Below, piece by piece: positions 33,973-43,509 of a stretch of 64,000 nucleotides of DNA (positions are counted from its first letter, which is position 1; the number at the start of each line of letters is the position of its first letter). A program made the position numbers and the translations under genes. The stretch is taken from contig CM074758.1 in NCBI GenBank assembly GCA_037355855.1, positions 9,521,001 to 9,585,000 of the forward strand, in the 5' to 3' direction. Source of the stretch: Pseudo-nitzschia pungens (taxonomy: Eukaryota > Bacillariophyta > Bacillariophyceae > Bacillariales > Bacillariaceae). Under the pieces are notes generated by a model. It saw only the letters and a program-made list of their open reading frames with translations, did no database searches and was not told the DNA's origin.

Positions 33973-36762
33973 ATGCGGAATCACGGCCTATCGGGGGGCA
34001 ATGGAGATGGCAACAATGGAAATGGCAACAATGGAAATGGCAACAACGCCGGCAACGGCCACTGTCGGTCCGCCAGCACCTTGGACAGCACGGACGAAAG
34101 CATCAGCGTTGCCAGTAGTACGACCAGCAGCAAAGCGACGGCCGTCGATCCGGCCTTTGTTTCGAACAGTTTTTCGAACATGTTGCCGACCTGCCACGAT
34201 GAAGTCGTCAGCGAGTTGAGCAACCGTGATTTCTACTGCAACTCGAATGTCAACAAGCGGGGACGGCACGATGGCAGCTACGCCTCACAACGCCACCAAC
34301 ACCATCAGAATTATTCCAACAACCACTCCAACAATCATTCCAACAACCAAAACCACGATGCTTCCACAGAAGTTTCGGTGTCGGCTCTCTCCCAACGACT
34401 GAACCAAATGAGCGTCAAGGAACGAGAAAATGCCTTGTTTGACTTGCACGGGATCCCGTTGGACGACGAATACTACGACCAAGAATTGGGTGTTCAGGGA
34501 AACAACATCGAAAAGGATCCGAACAAGCTCCGAGATCTCCTGGCAGAGCTCGATCGGTTGGTGGAAGAACGCATCCTCCTGCACCAGCAGCAGCAGCAGC
34601 AACAGTCGGCCACGGCACCTCCGGCAGAAGGCAAAGACTTTGGAGTGGGGATTGGTCTGGCACGCCAACAAAATCCGGGCTACGTCCACTCCCAGCGGAT
34701 CAAGTTTCTGAGGGCGGACCGATACGACGTCGAACTCGCTTCCCTGAGGATGATCCGGTTCTTTGACGTAAAAATGGAGCTCTTTTGCGCACCGGGATAC
34801 AACCCCCGCAACGGCTCCGGCGAGACGGCCGCCGAGGACAACCTGGCCTGCCTCGGCCGCGATCTGAGGCTCTCGGATTTCTCCCCGGACGAATTGGAGC
34901 TCTGGAAAAAAACGGGATTCTTCCAGCTGTGCGGCATGCGGGATCGTGCCAAGCGCGCCGTCGTGGTGTTCTTCGGAAAGGTGATCACGGAGGAACGGAT
35001 CTCCTCGGAGCTCATCTTGCGGGCCTACCTGTACGCCTGCAACCTCTGGTCCCGGGACGAGTCGACCCAAAAGGCGGGATTCGTGGTCATCGGGTACACG
35101 TCCTTTCACCTGCGGGATCCGGTGTCGGAATCGGAGCGCGTTTCCAACGAGGCGCTGGTGGACCGATACCTGACCGAGACGGCCCCGCTCCTGTCGCAGA
35201 TGGTCAGGGTGGGCCTGTCGGGGCAGCTGCGGGGGGTCTCGCGGCACTTTTGTTACGACCATCCCAAGCTCAACGCCCAGTTCGAGCAGCTGGCCGCGTT
35301 CATGTCGACCTTTTCCGCCGCGAGGTTTCGCTGCCACTACGCCAACGTCGAGAAGAAGAAAAAAACGGGCGCAGCAACAATCGCGGACAACGACGGTGCT
35401 CCGAACGGGGATCCCAGCGGCAACGGCGCAGCCGATCACGACAGCCCCGGGCCGTCGGCGGCGCGGGCTGTATCTCCGTCGCGGTCCAACAACGGAGGGT
35501 GCAACACGGATGCAATTTCGCATTCCGACACCCGGTCCGACGCCGATTCGAATTCCGATGCGAATGGGGTGTCGAACAATTCGGATCCAAATCCATATCC
35601 AAATCCAAATCCCAACCACGAGCTGCCGGACATCCGGATCGATCGGTACAATCCCCACAAGGAATTGTTGTACACGCTGATGACGTTTGGCATTCCTCGG
35701 GACACGATTCCCATCAACGAGCTGACCGGCGAGGTCTACCTGGGTTTCCATCTGGCTACCATGCAAGCCATCGAAGAACGCGAGAGCCAAGAGCGACTGG
35801 CAGAGGCAGCGGAATACTTCCAACACCAGCAACACCAGCAAACATTTCACCAGGTCCCTGCCGATACGGCTCTCCAAAACGACTGGGAACCGGCGGAGGT
35901 GACCGGCGATCCCACCGATGCCCCTGCCGTTGCTACAGCTGTGGACGCGTCCGTTTGGGAAACCCTGCTGGAGACCAGCAACGAGGAGGTGGACCCGAAC
36001 CACCCCCCTCGTCCTCTCTGGAAGAGCAATGGATCTCGTCACCCAACGGGTAGCAATCTTCTGCCACAAACCGAACAGCAGCAGCAACGGCAACGGCAAC
36101 AGCAGCAACTCTCGTTCTCAAAGAATTCCCTGCTCCCAACTCCGATCGAGTCTCTGCCCTCTCTCCCGGCTGCCACTGCCTCGTTATCGTCATCGTCGAC
36201 AACAACTCGGTCGTGTAACAACCGACCGCAACAAACCGCCAAGCCGCAGCGCCGGCGGAAATATTCGGCGAAGAAGAGCGGCGGGACCGTCGGCCATCAA
36301 CTTCCAAGAGACCATCATCCCTCCTCCGCCGAGGCGTATACTGCTCTCGCGATCGATTCTGCCATCGATCGGCACCTCCCCGAGATTGTCCAGCATCCCT
36401 CCCCCAACGACATTGTCATGGGCCGGGGACCCTGGAACCGGAGTCACCCGGGAAATCTCCGCCTCAAGGCCATGCTGGAGCGGGAACGCGACAACTACGA
36501 GCGGGTCAACCGGTTCGAGCGCATGCGGCTGGTCGATTCGATGCTGACCGAGCTCTGCGACCACTACGGGGCCCGGTTCCTGTACCGAGATCCTGGTCAC
36601 GGCAGCAAGCCAACGACGCCGACCAATCACGCCGACCCCGACGCCGAGGAGCGGCGAAAGAGCGGTGATGCGTGGCTGGTGGCGAGGCGGGAAAAGGCCC
36701 ACGACAAGATTACGCACGATTTCCGAAATCTGCGGCGGCAAAAGCCATCGAATGCCAACTAA
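33973..36762 (+). CDS. CRAL-TRIO-like / DUF6824 protein, copy B
   Basis: Single-exon gene. The frame is open upstream through the GGATC array, but the first ATG is at 33973, giving 929 residues. A Gly/Asn/Ser-rich leader is followed by SQRLNQMSVKERENALFDLH (~141-160), the same N-terminal motif as copy A. Residues ~239-335 (IKFLRADRYDVELASLRMIR, LCGMRDRAKRAVVVFFG) and the following ~150 residues resemble a Sec14/CRAL-TRIO-type fold. LLYTLMTFGIPRDTIPINEL (~563-582) precedes a long Gln/Ser/Thr linker. The DUF6824-type domain is at ~812-921 (NDIVMGRGPWNRSHPGN ... KAHDKITHDFRNLRRQ). The intron found in copies A and C at the ...LR/LVR position is absent; here the residues read ILRAYLYACNL. The low-complexity linkers make it the longest copy. 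Function unknown; a lipid-responsive regulator is speculation. Confidence 0.78.
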   Translation: MRNHGLSGGNGDGNNGNGNNGNGNNAGNGHCRSASTLDSTDESISVASSTTSSKATAVDPAFVSNSFSNMLPTCHDEVVSELSNRDFYCNSNVNKRGRHDGSYASQRHQHHQNYSNNHSNNHSNNQNHDASTEVSVSALSQRLNQMSVKERENALFDLHGIPLDDEYYDQELGVQGNNIEKDPNKLRDLLAELDRLVEERILLHQQQQQQQSATAPPAEGKDFGVGIGLARQQNPGYVHSQRIKFLRADRYDVELASLRMIRFFDVKMELFCAPGYNPRNGSGETAAEDNLACLGRDLRLSDFSPDELELWKKTGFFQLCGMRDRAKRAVVVFFGKVITEERISSELILRAYLYACNLWSRDESTQKAGFVVIGYTSFHLRDPVSESERVSNEALVDRYLTETAPLLSQMVRVGLSGQLRGVSRHFCYDHPKLNAQFEQLAAFMSTFSAARFRCHYANVEKKKKTGAATIADNDGAPNGDPSGNGAADHDSPGPSAARAVSPSRSNNGGCNTDAISHSDTRSDADSNSDANGVSNNSDPNPYPNPNPNHELPDIRIDRYNPHKELLYTLMTFGIPRDTIPINELTGEVYLGFHLATMQAIEERESQERLAEAAEYFQHQQHQQTFHQVPADTALQNDWEPAEVTGDPTDAPAVATAVDASVWETLLETSNEEVDPNHPPRPLWKSNGSRHPTGSNLLPQTEQQQQRQRQQQQLSFSKNSLLPTPIESLPSLPAATASLSSSSTTTRSCNNRPQQTAKPQRRRKYSAKKSGGTVGHQLPRDHHPSSAEAYTALAIDSAIDRHLPEIVQHPSPNDIVMGRGPWNRSHPGNLRLKAMLERERDNYERVNRFERMRLVDSMLTELCDHYGARFLYRDPGHGSKPTTPTNHADPDAEERRKSGDAWLVARREKAHDKITHDFRNLRRQKPSNAN

Positions 36763-36775
36763 ATCCGTTGGAGCT

Positions 36776-36836
36776 CTATCCTATCCTATCCTATCCTATA
36801 CGATATATTATCCTGTCCTATCCTATGCTATTCAAT
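36776..36836. repeat. CCTAT pentanucleotide array
   Basis: Repeated CCTAT units with a degenerate centre (ATACGATATATTATCCTG), immediately after the copy B stop codon, probably in its 3' UTR. Copy B thus has pentanucleotide arrays on both sides. Confidence 0.85.
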
Positions 36837-37043
36837 GAAAGCCGTGGATGATTGATGGAAAGCAAACACGTCGGCTGAGGACGGCGGGAACAACCGAACC
36901 ATGGGAGAACAAGCAAAGGAAAGCAAATAATGAAAACACATCACATCACAAGCATTACAAGATTCTGATATCGTGCTATAACATTTTATTTTCAATCTAA
37001 TACTTCTATTTCCCAATTCAGAACACATCCCATTCCCATAAGT

Positions 37044-37439
37044 TCAAATATGGATCCACTTTTTCCTACCAGACCAACAACGGTTCCAACTGGCATTTTT
37101 GGGCCTCCGGGAATGTTCTTTTGAATGCTGAATCACCAAATTTTTTGTTGAGACAGGTGTTTTCAAGAGAAAGAGTGTTCTACTGGGTTCAGCTTTCTTC
37201 GGAAGAGGCCTCGCTTGGAGGATTCGAAGGAGGTTGAGGTTTAGTCTTGATTGGGTCCTTGGCGTCAAATAGTTTTCGTTCTTCGCTTGAGTTTTCTTCC
37301 GAAGAGGCCGCGCTTGGAGGATTCGAAGGAGGTTGAGGTTTAGTCTTGATTGACGTTGAGCGCCAACTCTGGCATCCACCAATGATTGATTGCTGGCGAG
37401 GACCAGCAGTACTACTAGTAGAACGATTGGCAGAAACAT
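37044..37439 (-). CDS. Possible small secreted protein with internal repeat
   Basis: From the ATG at 37439 the frame encodes 131 residues beginning MFLPIVLLVVLLVLASNQS, a clear signal-peptide shape. Its LLVVLL core is encoded by an ACTAGT-type tract. A 17-residue segment (QSRLNLNLLRILQARPL) occurs twice, at ~30-46 and ~63-79, because of a 99-bp direct repeat in the DNA (37194-37252 and 37293-37351). The overlapping frame at 37189-37458 reads the same repeat as KTKPQPPSNPPS(A/E)ASSEE, a Pro/Ser-rich composition also typical of secreted proteins. Which frame is translated, or whether a frameshift joins the signal peptide to the Pro-rich frame, cannot be decided. Confidence 0.4.
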   Translation of the reverse strand: MFLPIVLLVVLLVLASNQSLVDARVGAQRQSRLNLNLLRILQARPLRKKTQAKNENYLTPRTQSRLNLNLLRILQARPLPKKAEPSRTLFLLKTPVSTKNLVIQHSKEHSRRPKNASWNRCWSGRKKWIHI

Positions 37440-37710
37440 AGTCGACCTGGATGAGCAACGAGGAGACGAAAGGTTGGTGATGATCATGGTGTTTGCGCTG
37501 GTGGTGCTTCTCGTGTGCAGATTTGTGAGTTGGTTAGTGGGTTGCTTGCTCGCTTGCTTGCTTCCAACGAATATTAGAAATTATGAGAACAATATTGTTT
37601 GACGGTGCGAAACACTGAGTGGTTGTTGTCGTACAACGTCGTGTTGTTCTTTTATCTTGATAAAAGTAACAGGTAAGCAGACATAGATAGAGAAGCTTTT
37701 GGAATGGTCT

Positions 37711-37805
37711 TACTACAAAATTCCTAACGGCTGTCCGTTGGTTCTACGCGCCTATGTACTAATTTCTACGTGGACTTGAGGACAGATGTTACGAATTTTG
37801 TAGTA
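37711..37805. mobile_element. Hairpin MITE-like element, copy 3
   Basis: A 95-bp inverted repeat with ends TACTACAAAATTCC and GAATTTTGTAGTA. The stem is CCTAACGGCTGTCC against GGACAGATGTTACG, with more mismatches than copy 4 and therefore partly decayed. The loop contains the invariant TACTAATTTCTAC. Flanked by TA. Confidence 0.8.
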
Positions 37806-37884
37806 AAGAACCACGTCATAGAAAACCTGAGTCAAGTCGGGGATATTGGTCGTCTTGTTCTTTATCTTGATAAAAGTAAACAGG

Positions 37885-37979
37885 TACTACAAAATTCCTA
37901 ACAGCTGTCCCTTGGTTCTACGCCTCAATGTACTAATTTCTACGTGGACTTGAGGACAGCTGTTAGGAACTTTGTAGTA
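37885..37979. mobile_element. Hairpin MITE-like element, copy 4
   Basis: A 95-bp inverted repeat with stem CCTAACAGCTGTCC pairing with GGACAGCTGTTAGG and the same ends and loop word as the other copies. It belongs to the same subtype as copy 3 (CCTAAC/GTTAGG) rather than copies 1 and 2 (CCTATC/GATAGG). It interrupts a segment (ATCTTGATAAAAGTAAACAGG | AAACAGACAAAGATAGAGAT) whose duplicate at 37652-37692 lacks an element at that point. Confidence 0.85.
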
Positions 37980-40900
37980 ACCTTAAACAGACAAAGATAG
38001 AGATCCTAGAGGTTCAAATGCCAGTTGGAACCCTTTCAACCGGTAAAATCATATTTTTAGGGCAAAACGGGCCCTTTTCAAGTCCTAATGAAAGGCAGAC
38101 CAATAGCGCGAGCCTATCAGTGTCTAACCAGGCATAAGGACTTAGTTGAGGAGAGTTTAACCCAAAAAGAACGATTTGAATTGGTTGAAAATTGATCGAT
38201 ACACAAGCTTGTATGTGCCAAACGAACAGTTCTTTCGGAACGGAGGAAGTAGCTACTTAGTGCACAAAGTTCTTTGATGTCCTTCTGTACAAAGTTTCTT
38301 CGCCCGGAGTTACAGAATAAATAGATTGTTTCTTGTGTGTCGTAGTTTTGGGATAAACGACAGGCAAAGCTCTTGATTTTAAAATGTTACTTTGTACTTC
38401 TTTGAAGGGTGTGTTATGCTTTTGTGAATTACTCCGTATTTAAGCGCGAGGCTAGAGAAACTTAAACTTCCGGGTCCCTTTCGGCCCTAAATATCGATTT
38501 TGTCTTTTTTCTATTTTTGCTACAGTAAGGTTAACCTTGGCTCTACGCTTATTATCCTCTAGTCGCGGCGGTGCCCACCATCGGGGGTTATACCCCACCG
38601 CTTAATGGAAAAATCCTAACTTCCAAAGTATTGATCCAATACCGTAATGGCTCATTAGAAAGCTCTCAATCTCCTCTTTCCATAGGGATATGGTTCTATA
38701 CTTCTGAGGTGCTCTTGTTGTTGCAAATACTCCATGAAGTATACTTTAGCAAATATGAATTTTTAACGGTCCCCCGTTCATGGGCATACTTTTTTACTAC
38801 TAGTAAAGACTCGTTTGATTAAAAATTTATTACCTTCGATAACCGTTAAATTTTTAATCTTTTTAGTCAAATTTTACTTCTTTGGAACTAACCTTCACGA
38901 ACATGCCGTCGTCAATCAGACTCGAACGAGAACACATACCGGTACCAATTTGAGGAAGATGAGAAGACAGAGTGTCGGAATTTCAAAACAGCATCATTCT
39001 TGTATATTGCATTACTACTAGTACTACTACTGGTAATGCGTCAAGAAGCGTTCGAATTTGGTCAATTCCTCGGGTTCTTTGGTTGCAGCGAAAGCCGTAA
39101 TCACCACTCTGAATATTCCCATGTATTTATTTAGTACAGAGTGAGGTAACTTATTTATTCACAGTTGTGTTCCGAAGAGACCCATTTTAGTGATCAGGTT
39201 ATGTTTTGTTTTCATGCATCAAAACTCAACTAATATCAAAGACTGCTGTGCACATCGCTCACGCATCAAAAATGGGCATGTCATTTACGCGGAGTATCAT
39301 GGCAAAAAAATTTAACTTACTTAATGTTCGTGTTCCAACTTTTACATATTTTCTACACAAAGCGTTGTCTACCGGTACATGAAGAAGGAACAGGAGTTCG
39401 TACGGAACACACACGTTTCTGTCATTGCACAGTTATTTGGGGTTGGATTAAGTAACCTTACGAGCTAATCCGTGTCCAAACAACGCCATAAAGGTTTCCT
39501 CAAAAGTACTCAGAACACTTTTGGCGAAGAGTTGATCAACAATCAAGAAAAACGAAAGGGGATCAGGTCAGTGAATAACTTTACTCGTGGTGGTGTTGCC
39601 AACCACAAACAGTTGTAAAGTAGAGAGGATCCTAACACTACTAGTACTTACGGTTGGAGGAGCACCAGTTGGATCATTGCTTGGAGGAGTGCTTGGAGTA
39701 CCGGATGGAGCCAAGCTTGGAGCCTTCGAAAAGATCTCCTCTGGAAGTGGTGCAGGTCAACCCGTACGTGGTCCAGAACAGAACCAATGGATGGATGGAC
39801 CAGCAGTGACCGTGAGGGAGGTGACGGCACGCTTCTGTGAAACGTACAACTTACAGATGATACATTGAGAGCCACACATTAGTACATCATATTACATGTC
39901 ATTCATACCACTGTAGTGACCAACAAAAGATGAATGATACAACGAACAAGATATGATTTCAAAATAAATGATCATGATGTTCTCACTTCTCTTGTTGCTT
40001 TTATGCAATTTGAAAGAACAACAATCAATTGAAGATAACAATCAATCAATCATCGTCTCTCTGACTGCATATTCATGATTTAGTGAAGCATTACTAGTGA
40101 AGGTTCGTGTGATTGTTACATAAAATCAACAAAAGCAAAATAAGAGCTCCTCAACAAGAAGCAATGATGCTGTCAATGCAGCAAGAAGTGAACGGTACTA
40201 CTAGCTCACTGACGAAGAAGAAGTCACCAGAGAGCAAATATGATGAGGACAAAAAGAAAGTATCCTTCTGGGGCAAAGGCAAGTCCCAAGGAAGAGGTTG
40301 GTACTACTACTGGTAGTCTATCAATGATACTTGTTGCATCATTGCTGTCACGGATACAAAACCAAGCTCAGCTCAGCTACCATCTCCTAAGTATTTTTAA
40401 AATTAAGCATTTTATCATGCCCTCCATCATAGTAGATTGCCCTCCATCATAGTAGATTGATTCCTTTGCACCCCTCTCTAGTAGGGGAGTAGCTTCTCCT
40501 TGTATATTTGCTACTACTAGTACTATTACTAGTAGTAGTATCTGTTGTCGACGGGCAACTACTACTATCAACTTAAATCTACATCAATCTCTAACATAAC
40601 CACTACTAGTAGTACTATTCACACTTTGCCGTTCCTTCGTGCTGAGCCTTGAGAATTGGGCCACGGACTCCGCTACAAAAATAATACCGAAGTAAGGCTC
40701 ACTTCTTGTACCGTAAACCTTACAGATACATAGTAGTAATATCTTTTTTTAAAAATTTAAAGGTCAGATGATAATGCTTCGGCGTTCCTTGTCACACGGA
40801 ATACTGTACTATGACAAGGGCAAGAATGCAGAAAAATGAAACACAATGAATCTTACTCTGAAGATCTTACTTGTACGTGCTTTGTCTGTAGAATGTTCTT

Positions 40901-41035
40901 TCATTCCCCCTCTCTCATGCACAATCCAAAACCTACCATTTCAGATCGGAGATGCAAAAGCAGAAGCAGAAGCAGTATCCAAAGCCACCATACAACAAAA
41001 TTGAGTGCCCCTTCCGCACGCTTTCACAAATTACA

Positions 41036-41041
41036 AGAAAA

Positions 41042-41084
<43 letters not shown>

Positions 41085-41085
41085 A
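41036..41085. repeat. AACGAC hexanucleotide array
   Basis: About eight CAACGA/AACGAC units immediately upstream of the start codon of the PT-repeat protein, presumably in its 5' UTR. Confidence 0.85.
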
Positions 41086-41087
41086 CG

Positions 41088-41708
41088 ATGAAGATGAACA
41101 CCATGGCTTGCTTTGTTATTTTCCACGCCCTACTCGCTGCAGCGACGATTGTTTCCCCCGCGTTTGCTCTCCCTGAGCAAGCAAACCCCAACGAGAACAA
41201 CAACAACAACAACAACAACAACAACGAGAACAACGAGAACAGCAATGACAAGGCAATGGCAACCCCTGATTTGTTGCTTCCACACAAGACGTTGCAAGAA
41301 CCGATGCGAGAACGAAACCTCCGAGCAACCATTTCTCCGTCGTCTACTTCGTCGTCCGGTTTTTCGACCGCTTCGTCTATCGGTTCGTCTACTTCCACTA
41401 CCGATTATACTATCCTCATTGGTCCTCCTCTCACCTATTATCCTACCCTCTATGGTCCTCATTATACCGATGCTCCCACCTTTTCTCCCACCTTTTCTCC
41501 CACCAGGGTTCCGACCAAGAATCCTACCAGGAACCCTACCATGGCTCCGACCAGGAATCCAACCAGGGTTCCGACCATGGCTCCCACCAAGTCTCCCAAG
41601 AAGACCAAGTCTTCCAAGAAGGGTGCTCCGACCAATCCTCCAACCAATGCACCTACCAAGGCTTCCAAAAAGGGAAAGTCCCCCAAGTCCAACAAGAGAG
41701 ACTCTTGA
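41088..41708 (+). CDS. Secreted PT-repeat protein with Lys/Ser-rich tail
   Basis: I start at ATG 41088 (MKMNTMACFV), giving 206 residues; the frame is open to 40836, but only this start gives an N-terminal signal peptide. The hydrophobic core FVIFHALLAAATIVSPAFA predicts cleavage near residue 26. A poly-Asn run (~35-44), a Ser/Thr-rich spacer and a Tyr/Pro stretch follow. At ~120-170 there are tandem APT/NPT/VPT units (APTFSPTFSPTRVPTKNPT and so on), the PT-repeat type frequent in diatom cell-wall and surface proteins and likely O-glycosylated. The C-terminus has Lys/Ser clusters (KSPKKTKSSKKG, KASKKGKSPKSNKR) reminiscent of silaffin or cingulin lysine clusters. It is probably extracellular or silica-associated; the role is inferred from composition only. 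Confidence 0.65.
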   Translation: MKMNTMACFVIFHALLAAATIVSPAFALPEQANPNENNNNNNNNNNENNENSNDKAMATPDLLLPHKTLQEPMRERNLRATISPSSTSSSGFSTASSIGSSTSTTDYTILIGPPLTYYPTLYGPHYTDAPTFSPTFSPTRVPTKNPTRNPTMAPTRNPTRVPTMAPTKSPKKTKSSKKGAPTNPPTNAPTKASKKGKSPKSNKRDS

Positions 41709-42175
41709 GAGCAGAGCGTAATGAAATGAAATCGAACGGCAATGGAGATAGGTCATTGTAATTGATAAAAACAGTTTTTGTTTCTGAAGTGGATGACGAG
41801 TTCAATCACAATGTCTATACTATTGTATTATTATTTTTTATTATTTGTCATGTGAGTCCTCGCGGTGAAAAAAATAAATACAATCCCGTCGTCCGAGAAA
41901 CAATTCTCGAACGGCACGATTGGCACCAGACGCTGATGCCGGCCCTTCCTACTCCTCCTCTTCTTCGTCGTCTATTCGTGTGTCGTTGCAACAACCAATT
42001 CAATTTAATTCAATTCCTTCCTTCCTGTTGTTGGATTGGCGCGGATGCGATGCGACGCGACGCAAATCGTTCAGTGTTGCGAATCGATATTCGTCCGTTC
42101 GTTGGTTCGATCGATCGATTCGCTTCTGTTTTCGTTTCGCCGCTCTGTTGCTACGTGTACTACTAGTATTATTCC
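41709..42175. other. Intergenic region between converging genes
   Basis: Common 3' flank of the PT-repeat gene (plus) and the FCP gene (minus). No gene-like content; TCGATCGAT and CAATT short repeats only. Confidence 0.5.
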
Positions 42176-43509
42176 TTAGACAAAAGGAGCCATGACCTCA
42201 CCGGCGTATGGCTTGACGATGCCCGTCAAAGCTGGAACGGATCCGGGAACGGTCTGCTCGCAGAGGAATCCAAAGATTCCGAGCATGGCCAGGCGTCCGT
42301 TGTTGATCTCGATCAGCAATCCCCGTTCCTTTTGCTCGTCGGTGCGCTTCTTGGAGAGCTTGAAAGGATCGTAGAGATCGAGGGTGGCTCCGTGGGGGAC
42401 GTTCTCAAAGGAGGGGTATTGTCCCGGCTTTCCTCCCTTGGTGTAGTGGGGTCCGTTGCCGTTGTCGCTGAGCTCGGAGTACCACTCGAGGAATCCGACG
42501 AATCCAATGATCTGGACCTTGGCGGCCATGGGGAGGGCGTCCCATTGCTCGGGGGGCGACAAGTCGGTGGAGGGGTGGGGGAGTCCTCCAAAGGTCAGAC
42601 TCCAGGGGAAGACAAAGTTGGATTGGACGCAGTATCCAACGAAGGCGGCCATGGCAACACGTCCGTGCCTGGTGAAAGAAACGAAAAGACGAGGAACATC
42701 GCGGTGACAGGGGAGAGAAAAAGGGGGCAGGGGTTAGCAACATCACGACAACAAGAATTCGAGCGCAACAAGCAACAAACATCCGTGCATCTTATCTTCC
42801 GTGGTTTGATGGATGGGACGTCTGGATCGATCATCCGAACAACAGAGAAGACAACAGGACAGCAAACAACAAAACAGAGCAGAACAAAATAGAGAAGAGA
42901 AGAGGACCACACGGGAGTTTTCGTATCGAATCATAGCATCGCAATCCAATCCAATCCAAACGTTCTTATGTTCCAGCAAATCATTCAGTCGTTGGACATA
43001 TCATTCATTCGGCTGCTTTGATAGTGGTATCGACGTTGACGTTGACGTTGATGTAGATTCGATATCGAAAGCCGAGGCACTGCTTCCAACCAGAACGGTA
43101 GTCCTCGGTTCGGTGCTCGGTTCGGTGCTCGGTTCCATCCCGACGATTCTGGTTCCGCAGACAGACTGATTCTACGACTGCGCAGTCGGGTCTGGCCGTT
43201 TCGTCTCCTCTCCTCTCCTCTTGTTTCGTCTCGTTTCGTTTCGCATCAAAACGAACTAACTGAACTAACTCACTTGATCTCGGCGTGACGCAACCATCCG
43301 ACGGTCTGTTCCTGGGAAAAACCCCAGAACCCGGCATTCGCCAGGTCGAGAGGATCCCAGAAGCCAACGATGGGGTTGAGCTTGGGCGCCATGGCCTTGA
43401 GGTCGGTTTGGCTCTCGGCGAGCTGGGTGCTGCTCTGGGCGTTGTTGGTAGCCTGGGGAGCAAAGGCGGCGGCCGAGGCCACCATGGTGAGTGCGAGGAA
43501 GGACTTCAT
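42176..43509 (-). CDS. Fucoxanthin-chlorophyll a/c binding protein (light-harvesting)
   Basis: Two exons: 43509-43274 and 42668-42176, giving 242 residues. The intron of 605 bp has a GTGAGT donor and CAG acceptor, and the junction restores the conserved EIKHGRVAM. The presequence MKSFLALTMVASAAAFAP is a signal peptide plus the ASAFAP-like site of diatom plastid targeting across four membranes. Helix A carries the chlorophyll-binding EIKHGR motif and helix C the EINNGRLAM motif. WDPLDLANAGFWGF precedes helix A, and the protein ends in PYAGEVMAPFV, as in FCPs. It binds chlorophyll a, chlorophyll c and fucoxanthin in thylakoids and passes energy to a photosystem. The FCP subclass (Lhcf, Lhcr or other) is not assigned. 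Strong GC-biased codons fit high expression. Minus-strand neighbours are unrelated. Confidence 0.93.

Larger units (their letters stand above)
37652..38003. repeat. Duplicated segment around hairpin elements
   Basis: TTATCTTGATAAAAGTAACAGG followed by CAGACATAGATAGAGA occurs near 37654-37693. It recurs near 37861-37884 plus 37985-38003, with hairpin copy 4 between the two parts of the second copy. Confidence 0.7.
37440..41087. other. Gene-poor region with two hairpin elements
   Basis: It holds hairpin elements 3 and 4 and the surrounding duplicated segment (37.64-38.01 kb). Beyond that only short unrecognised frames are seen. ACTAGT tracts occur at 39005-39030, 39635-39650, 40305-40320 and 40505-40615. 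A minus frame at 40377-40571 begins with a hydrophobic ILLLVIVLVVANIQG stretch encoded by such a tract. Confidence 0.5.

Noticed and set aside
34285..36108. 607-codon minus-strand frame inside copy B
   Set aside because: It is the shadow of GC-biased third positions; the plus strand carries family motifs shared with copies A and C.
39587..39868. 93-codon plus frame with Gly/Val/Leu-rich start
   Set aside because: Hydrophobic part again coincides with ACTAGT and GGAG repeats; no support beyond an open frame.
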